Positions 58,545-64,000 of a DNA stretch of 64,000 bases are shown in pieces (the stretch's first letter is position 1; each line of letters starts with the position of its first letter). Source of the DNA: Candidatus Roizmanbacteria bacterium (GTDB lineage: Bacteria; Patescibacteriota; Microgenomatia; UBA1406; GWC2-37-13); assembly GCA_016215445.1 (NCBI GenBank), contig JACRJL010000003.1:280924-344923 (forward strand), given 5' to 3'. The translations under genes and the position numbers were made by a program. Under the pieces are notes generated by a model, which was not told the origin of the DNA, searched no databases, and saw nothing but the letters and a program-made list of their open reading frames with translations.

Positions 58545-59993
58545 CTATAGGATAGATTTTACCACATCACCTACCCTAATGTCAAGTTTGGGATAAAACA
58601 TCATTCCCGCTTCCTGACCCTTCTTTACTTCAGAAACCGTCTTTGCACGAATCCTTAAAGATACCAGTTTAGTTTTTCCTATAAGTTTATTTTCTCGGTG
58701 ACATTCCAGTGGGTCGTTGAGGTTAAATTTACCTTTTATGACCTTGACTCCGGAAACATTTTCCTGCTCTATAATAAAGTTAGCTAGTATTTTAGCCTCA
58801 CCTTTTAAGTTTTTCTCTTTTTCCTCTTTTTCTTTAATCAGACTCGCTACTTCTGTAATTTCATCAAGGAGCTCGTAGATAATTTTGTAGGTTTTAATAA
58901 TGATTTTCTCCTGTTTTGCCAGATCTTTAGCTTCGGCGATAGGATTAACACCAAAACCGATTATAATTGATTTAGTGGCTTTTGCCAGGAAAATATCAGA
59001 TTTACTAATTTCACCGACTCCTTTGAGTGTTACTTCGATATCTTTGTTGTCTTTAATTGACTCTTCAATCGCTTCCAAACTTCCTTGGGAATCGGACTTG
59101 ATGATTATGGAAAGTTTTTTCTCTTTAGGTGTGGTGTTTAAAATAGCTTCAAGATTAAATGGTTTAGCCTCCGAGGAAGAAATCTTAGTCTGTGTACTTT
59201 GTTCGACGGATTCGATTTTCGAACCAACTTGGGGAAGTTCATTAAATCCCAAAAGTTCGAATGGGGTTGATGGAGTGACTTCCGATATACTTTGACCTAT
59301 ATCGTTATAGATTGATCTTACTTTTATCTTTTTTCCTGAAGCAAAAAGAGTGTCGCCGACTTTTATTTTTCCTTCTTTAATTACTGCGGAAACGACAATT
59401 CCTCGGCGGTCCTTTTTAGTTTCAATTATGAAAGCTTGAGGTGGCTTATTTAGATCATAGGTTAAATTAAGGTCATTAACTATTAGCAAGATAGTTTCAA
59501 GTAATTCCTTGATTCCTTGACCGGTTTTGGCAGAAACTAGAGAAACAGGAGTCTGACCGCCTTTACCTTCGACCATGACTTGGTATTTCAATAGATCATT
59601 TTTCACCTTTTCAGGATTGGTTTCGGGAAGGTCGACTTTGTTAATGACGACTACAAAAGGGATTTTAGTAGCTTTAATGTGAGCGATTGATTCGCTTGTT
59701 TGAGGCATTACCGAATCTTTTCCGTCAATAAGAAGTAGGGCTATATCGGCCACGTTGGCACCCCTCGATCTAAGGAGCGAGAAAGCTTCGTGGCCGGGAG
59801 TATCGATAAAAGTAATTTTATTCGTCTTATAATCTTTAAAATCTGTTTTGATTTCGTAAGCGCCAATCTTTTGGGTTATTCCTCCATATTCTTTTTCAGT
59901 TATATTGGTCTTTCTGATGAAATCAAGAAGGGTGGTTTTTCCGTGATCTACATGTCCTAAGATAGTGACTACTGGCGGGCGCGATTGGTTCAT
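58545..59993 (-). CDS. infB: Translation initiation factor IF-2, minimal form
   Basis: 482 residues. It starts at the GTPase domain (VTILGHVDHGKTTLLDFI; DTPGHEAF; NKVD; SAKTG) and ends with domain IV and the C2 domain. The IF2N and long linker segments of larger bacterial IF-2 are absent. It brings initiator tRNA to the 30S subunit. It follows nusA by 9 bp, keeping the common nusA-infB order. Confidence 0.97.
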   Translation of the reverse strand: MNQSRPPVVTILGHVDHGKTTLLDFIRKTNITEKEYGGITQKIGAYEIKTDFKDYKTNKITFIDTPGHEAFSLLRSRGANVADIALLLIDGKDSVMPQTSESIAHIKATKIPFVVVINKVDLPETNPEKVKNDLLKYQVMVEGKGGQTPVSLVSAKTGQGIKELLETILLIVNDLNLTYDLNKPPQAFIIETKKDRRGIVVSAVIKEGKIKVGDTLFASGKKIKVRSIYNDIGQSISEVTPSTPFELLGFNELPQVGSKIESVEQSTQTKISSSEAKPFNLEAILNTTPKEKKLSIIIKSDSQGSLEAIEESIKDNKDIEVTLKGVGEISKSDIFLAKATKSIIIGFGVNPIAEAKDLAKQEKIIIKTYKIIYELLDEITEVASLIKEKEEKEKNLKGEAKILANFIIEQENVSGVKVIKGKFNLNDPLECHRENKLIGKTKLVSLRIRAKTVSEVKKGQEAGMMFYPKLDIRVGDVVKSIL

Positions 59994-60002
59994 AGCTTGT
60001 AA

Positions 60003-61004
60003 TTATACTTTATTAGAAGCAGTTTCGGTAGTCGGTGTTTCTTCGGTTTTAGATTTTGTTTGGATAATATCTATTTCATATTCGGCTAATTTAGATGCTA
60101 GGTTAACGTTAATTCCACCCTTGCCGATAGCCAAAGGTGCTTCTTTTTCATCGACTGTGACACGGGCTTTTTTTGTCTTCTCGTCAATCTCTACTGCTTG
60201 GATTTTAGCAGGCGATAAAGCTGCAGTTAAAAAAAGCTTATTATCTTTGTTCCACTGAATTATGTCAATCTTTTCCGTTCCACCTAGTTCGTCCGTGACA
60301 GTCTGTACCCGAACTCCCTTTTGACCGACACAGGCGCCAACCGGATCAACGCCTCCTTGGGAAGAGTGAACAGCAATTTTAGCTCGTTCTCCTGGTTCAC
60401 GGGCGACTTTTTTGATCTCAACAGTATTGTTGGCGACTTCGGGGACCTCTCGTTTAAAAAGCTCCTCGATTAATTTAGGATCGGTCCGAGAAACGATTAT
60501 CCTCGGATTGCCGAATTTGTCATCTGCGATTTCTTTTAAGAAAACAATCAAGCTGTCGTTGACTTGATAACGTTCAGACCTAATCTGTTCTTCTTTGGGA
60601 AGAACGGCTTCGGCCCGACCGATATCAAGAAAAGCATTATAACCGTCATAACGAATTACTCTTCCTTTGACAATTGTTCCAACCTGAGATTTGTAATGGG
60701 TGGCTACAGTTTTTTTCTCAGCCTCTCTGATTTTTTGGAGAATGACTTGTTTGGCTGTTTGGGCAGCAATCCTGCCGAAACCAGGTGGAGTAATGTCTTT
60801 TCCATCCTTCATAATTTTCGTTTCACCGTTGTCTTTATTGACTTTGGAAATAATTGTTTCGTCTTCCAAAGTTTCTGGATATTCACGTTTATAGGCAGCG
60901 ATGACTGCGGCTTCTATTGAAGAAATAACATCGTCGGGAGAGATGCCACGTTCGGTGGCCACTTGATTTAATGCCAAAGCAAATTCGGTTTTAATAATAG
61001 TCAT
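60003..61004 (-). CDS. nusA: Transcription factor NusA
   Basis: 333 residues: the polymerase-binding N-terminal domain (NQVATERGISPDDVISSIEAAV), an S1 domain (IVKGRVIRYDGYNAFLDIGRAEAVLP) and two KH domains (GACVGQKGVRVQTV; APLAIGKGGINVNLASKL). The C-terminal acidic repeats are absent. It affects pausing and termination; that is relevant to the attenuator found at 54573. It lies between rplY and infB. Confidence 0.97.
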   Translation of the reverse strand: MTIIKTEFALALNQVATERGISPDDVISSIEAAVIAAYKREYPETLEDETIISKVNKDNGETKIMKDGKDITPPGFGRIAAQTAKQVILQKIREAEKKTVATHYKSQVGTIVKGRVIRYDGYNAFLDIGRAEAVLPKEEQIRSERYQVNDSLIVFLKEIADDKFGNPRIIVSRTDPKLIEELFKREVPEVANNTVEIKKVAREPGERAKIAVHSSQGGVDPVGACVGQKGVRVQTVTDELGGTEKIDIIQWNKDNKLFLTAALSPAKIQAVEIDEKTKKARVTVDEKEAPLAIGKGGINVNLASKLAEYEIDIIQTKSKTEETPTTETASNKV

Positions 61005-61026
61005 AAGTTACTATTCTATCAAATTT

Positions 61027-61794
61027 TTATTTCTGTTGGGGTGGAGTTTCTGGTTTACCGGAAGCGGGTTTACCCTTAGATTCGGGCTTGGCCTCAGATG
61101 GTTTACCTTTTGTATCGGCTGGAGCAGTTTCTCCAGCTTTGGCCTCTGTTCCTTCTTCGCCTTCAACCGGAGCTTCTGTGATAACCTCTGGAGCGGCAGC
61201 TGTCGTATCAGGTGTAACGCTTTCTTCTTTATGTTCGACGACAGAAACAAGTACTTTTTCTGGAGGTGTTTTGATTTCATACTTATCGGATTTTTTCATA
61301 TCACCGACTTTTATTTCTTGTCCGATGTCCTTAATGACGCTTATATCAACCTCAATTTGAGAAGGAATATCTTGTGGAAAAGCTTCGACCAATACTGTAT
61401 CGGTCTGAACAAGAAGGACTCCTGATTTTTGAGTAACTGCTTCAGAGGCACCAATAACTTTTACAGGAACTGCGGTTTCGATTTTTTTCTTCAAGTCAAT
61501 ATTTCTAAAATCAACATGCAAGATCATGTCACTTACAGGGTGTTTCTGAACGTTTTTAATAAGAACTGGAATTTCATCTTTATTCAGATTGAGATAGACA
61601 ACGGCTGTTTCTCGAGCGGTCCTGTAGGTTTTTGTAAAAGTTTTTAAATCGACGCTAACGGATTGAGATTTAAATTCAGGTCCATAAATATTAGCTAGTA
61701 CTAAACCTTCTTTTCTTAGTTTATTAGCCTTTTTACCTGTAAGTTCTCTGGTTTTGACATCAAGTGTCAATTTCTCCGCTGAGTTTTTTTTCAT
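61027..61794 (-). CDS. rplY: Ribosomal protein bL25 (CTC type)
   Basis: 255 residues. The N-terminal 5S-rRNA-binding domain (LTLDVKTRELTGKKANKLRKEGLVLANIYGP) and the TL5/CTC beta domain (IETAVPVKVIGASEAV, GVLLVQTDTVLVEAFPQDIP) are followed by an acidic then Lys/Pro/Gly-rich tail of about 60 residues. bL25 binds 5S rRNA. Its start overlaps the stop of the DUF4012 gene by 4 bp. Confidence 0.96.
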   Translation of the reverse strand: MKKNSAEKLTLDVKTRELTGKKANKLRKEGLVLANIYGPEFKSQSVSVDLKTFTKTYRTARETAVVYLNLNKDEIPVLIKNVQKHPVSDMILHVDFRNIDLKKKIETAVPVKVIGASEAVTQKSGVLLVQTDTVLVEAFPQDIPSQIEVDISVIKDIGQEIKVGDMKKSDKYEIKTPPEKVLVSVVEHKEESVTPDTTAAAPEVITEAPVEGEEGTEAKAGETAPADTKGKPSEAKPESKGKPASGKPETPPQQK

Positions 61795-63989
61795 ATTTGA
61801 TCGTTTGACAATTCCATAAAAAATATTTTGTCAGTCGATAGATTTGTATTATAAAGAATCTTATCGTCTTTGACAAGCGGAGAAAAATTTTGATTGACTA
61901 ATGAGATATTTTTGTTAAGTCTGAAGTCAACTATCAAATCAGAATTACTTGCTCCAATTTGTTTCTGGACTACTAATTGGTAAATCTGTCTTCCTTTTTT
62001 AATTGGATTTTCTAATTGATAGCTGATTTTAATCTCAACAGTTTTTTTCGGGGGCACTTCAAAGTAAAAACCAACTAATTTAAATTTATCATCTTTTTGA
62101 TCAAAGTCTTCAACAAGAATACCTTCTTTTGTAATTTGTTTTATTGTCGAATCTCTTGGAATTAGAATTTGAAAATAATTTCGATAAACTCCCGTAGGGA
62201 AAATCTCCGAAGGAGAGGTATTTTGGTATTGGATTGACAGTAAATGATTTATTTTCCCTTGAGAATCAATGTTAGTTTTGAAATAAAGCGATCGATTGAT
62301 AAAAAAATTGGCTTTATTGGCACCGACGTTGGCGTCGTAAGGAAATAAATAGTCAATTAGACAGTCATTTGGTCCAGCCAGACATTTGGGTTCTATAACA
62401 CGCCCCGACCAAAAAGAAGAATCAAATAATGCTTGGGCGGTTTCATCTTTGAGATAAACGACAACCTGTTTTTCGTCTAAGGATTTCTTTAAAGAGGTTA
62501 GAAATCTACTCAAGGAAATATTATCAAGATTCAGAATTATCTGTTGAACCACGGAAGATAAAAAAACTTGTTTTTGAATTGAGCCAGGAAAAAAATTCTT
62601 TTCCGCATAAAATTGGGTTTTCAGATAAAAATTCTTAGAATTAATATTTTCTTTAAAGTCAGGGAGAAAGATATTGTCAAAAGAGGAAAGAATGTTTTCG
62701 ACGGCAGAAGTAGTCAATAATACGCTGCCGTCAAAGCCAGTCATTCCTAGCTCTTTTTCAAGGAAAAAAAGCGCTTTTTCGTAATTTTCAAAGAAATCTG
62801 GTGAGAAGTTTGAATCGCGCAAGAACCAATGGGGGATATTGAGATATTGGGAAATCGGTTTTGGTGGGTCAATATGGGCTGTCAGCTGACCGTCAGCGTC
62901 ATAGACGTCGTAGATCTTGATTTCGCCAATTTCATAATTAGCAATATTGATGATAGCGAAAGAACCTAGAAAACCTCCCCCCGGGCGAAGCTCCATATTG
63001 TTGGCAAAAAAAAGTAAATACTTTGAAGAATTTGTTTTGGTGAGGGCTGTTTCGAAATATAAGAGTAGTTTTTTTGACTTATTTAGAAGGTCGGATGCTT
63101 CCGATAGTTTATTTTTTACCGGTTTAAAAAATTCATATTGAAAGTCAAGTTTTTGGTTAATAATTATTAAATTTTCCGTAATTTTTTCAAGAGAATCATC
63201 CAATTTAGAAAGACGTAGTTTCAAGTCATCTTCTTCAAGAGCTCCTTTATTTTTTGCAAATACTAGTCTTTGGATTTCTTTCGAGTTGACTAAAATTTTT
63301 GTAGTTTCTTCTATCGCTTCTATGCCATTATTATTAATTTCCATTAGGTTATCAGGAAAAAGGGAAACACCCAATAATCGGTATGTAGGACGGGAGAAAC
63401 TATATAATTTTTTGCTGATCTGATAGAAATAGCTTCCAGATTTAATACTATTTTCAGCTTTTGAAAAGTCTTCTTTTTTTAGGTCCTGGTAGCCTTGATA
63501 AACAAAATATGAAGAAAAAATAAGAAAAGGAACGAATAAAAGATGGAGAAGAACAAAAATGGAAACTATGAAAATTATTGAATTCTTCTTAGTGAAGTAT
63601 CGGCTGATAGTAAACTTTCTTTTTACAGATTGGTCCCGTTCGGTCTTTTGCAGCCAATTAATTTTGAGCAAAATTTCTTTTGTTGGAGAGAAAGCGAACC
63701 ATAGAATTTTGTCAATGTCTTGGGCGTTGAGATTTTCGCTGTTGATCGTCACTATTTTAATATTTTTTAATTGAGAACTTAATAGAGATGACGGGGCTTT
63801 ATTTCTAGAAAAGATAAAAATGAATTTCTTTTCTGGATTTTCCTTAATTTTTTGTATGGTAATGTGTGAATCGATGATAATTAAGTAGTCAAAAATATCT
63901 AGTGATTTTGGAAGAATAGATGAAAAAAAATGGTCAACGGAAAATTTTTTTAAGTGAGTTTTTAAGACTGTTATAAAAGCATAATTCAT
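61791..63989 (-). CDS. DUF4012 membrane protein
   Basis: 732 residues from ATG 63989. A cytoplasmic N-terminal part of about 125 residues and one membrane helix (about 134-160) lead to a large outside domain with the DUF4012 hallmark FFANNMELRPGGGFLGSFAI and NFSPDFFENYEKALFFLEKELG. The family is frequent in CPR and Gram-positive bacteria beside glycan genes; its function is unknown. The frame is open to the window edge upstream of this ATG, so an earlier start is possible. It overlaps rplY by 4 bp. Confidence 0.88.
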   Translation of the reverse strand: MNYAFITVLKTHLKKFSVDHFFSSILPKSLDIFDYLIIIDSHITIQKIKENPEKKFIFIFSRNKAPSSLLSSQLKNIKIVTINSENLNAQDIDKILWFAFSPTKEILLKINWLQKTERDQSVKRKFTISRYFTKKNSIIFIVSIFVLLHLLFVPFLIFSSYFVYQGYQDLKKEDFSKAENSIKSGSYFYQISKKLYSFSRPTYRLLGVSLFPDNLMEINNNGIEAIEETTKILVNSKEIQRLVFAKNKGALEEDDLKLRLSKLDDSLEKITENLIIINQKLDFQYEFFKPVKNKLSEASDLLNKSKKLLLYFETALTKTNSSKYLLFFANNMELRPGGGFLGSFAIINIANYEIGEIKIYDVYDADGQLTAHIDPPKPISQYLNIPHWFLRDSNFSPDFFENYEKALFFLEKELGMTGFDGSVLLTTSAVENILSSFDNIFLPDFKENINSKNFYLKTQFYAEKNFFPGSIQKQVFLSSVVQQIILNLDNISLSRFLTSLKKSLDEKQVVVYLKDETAQALFDSSFWSGRVIEPKCLAGPNDCLIDYLFPYDANVGANKANFFINRSLYFKTNIDSQGKINHLLSIQYQNTSPSEIFPTGVYRNYFQILIPRDSTIKQITKEGILVEDFDQKDDKFKLVGFYFEVPPKKTVEIKISYQLENPIKKGRQIYQLVVQKQIGASNSDLIVDFRLNKNISLVNQNFSPLVKDDKILYNTNLSTDKIFFMELSNDQI

Positions 63990-64000
63990 TTTAGAAATTA

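Overview
The window looks like a piece of a chromosome from a small-genome, AT-rich bacterium of the Candidate Phyla Radiation (Patescibacteria), most likely the Microgenomates side. This is inferred, not searched. The clues are many PMT-like membrane glycosyltransferases, a DUF4012 protein, a glycine-tailed RRM protein, a LytR_C protein with a Pro/Thr tail, a shortened UvrC, an aspartyl-tRNA synthetase that appears to lack its GAD insertion, an IF-2 reduced to its core, tRNAs mostly without an encoded CCA, and gene ends that overlap or nearly touch. No rRNA, CRISPR array or complete insertion sequence is visible. No gene-free stretch exceeds 300 bases; the longest non-protein interval, 13262-13699, holds three tRNAs.

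Layout. 1-6125: envelope glycan genes (three PMT-like transferases, a polyprenyl-phosphate sugar synthase, a PIG-V-like transferase). 6137-9028: MacA/MacB-type export operon. 9029-11477: NUDIX, mutM and a GT4 transferase. 11499-12755: uppP and a membrane protein. 12926-14435: RRM protein, tRNA-Arg, tRNA-Ala, tRNA-Ile(UAU), then a tiny exported peptide ending near a PATG motif directly before a sortase. 14471-15297: tRNA-Phe, a GIY-YIG mini-nuclease and a repeat of the tRNA 3' half, followed by a YopX-like gene. 15344-19606: aminotransferase, tRNA-Gly, and an operon containing a VKOR-dihydroorotate dehydrogenase fusion between two NUDIX genes. 19606-20309: tRNA-Ser, tRNA-Cys, tRNA-Ser, a GC-rich palindromic element and a second GIY-YIG gene. 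20351-21734: a small membrane protein diverging from a RelA/SpoT-type alarmone synthetase. 21814-26621: protein quality control (YkuK-like protein, S1 protease, protease-less Lon ATPase, groES, groEL, an EF-Tu-domain-2-like protein). 26618-36680: envelope, membrane and redox genes (Cys-repeat protein, LytR_C protein, DipZ-like protein, lactate dehydrogenase, rsmI, DedA). 36738-44769: uvrB, uvrA, a transglutaminase-like protein and uvrC. 44777-49695: secG, a solute-binding protein, tRNA-Leu, an aldehyde dehydrogenase and small membrane proteins. 49685-51957: a DD-carboxypeptidase and aspS. 52055-54987: an 810-residue NUDIX-containing protein with a consensus promoter, then a candidate leader-peptide attenuator in front of a small unknown gene. 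54958-63989: recJ, rmuC, a degenerate DHH protein, infB, nusA, rplY and the DUF4012 gene.

How the genes fit together. The envelope genes supply lipid-linked sugars, recycle undecaprenyl phosphate (UppP), trim peptidoglycan (DD-carboxypeptidase) and may sort surface peptides (sortase). Extracytoplasmic thiol chemistry has an oxidising arm (VKOR domain) and a reducing arm (DipZ-like). DNA repair is concentrated in uvrBAC, mutM, recJ and rmuC. Many genes, especially where operons begin, carry a TATAAT-like box only 6-8 nt before the start codon, so leaderless mRNAs seem common.

Strongest candidates for something new: the VKOR-DHODH fusion with a class-1-like catalytic Cys, the leader-peptide attenuator at 54517-54640, the tRNA-linked GIY-YIG loci, the PATG peptide-sortase pair, and the protease-less Lon next to a chymotrypsin-fold protease. 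Family calls rest on motif reading only; no database search was possible.
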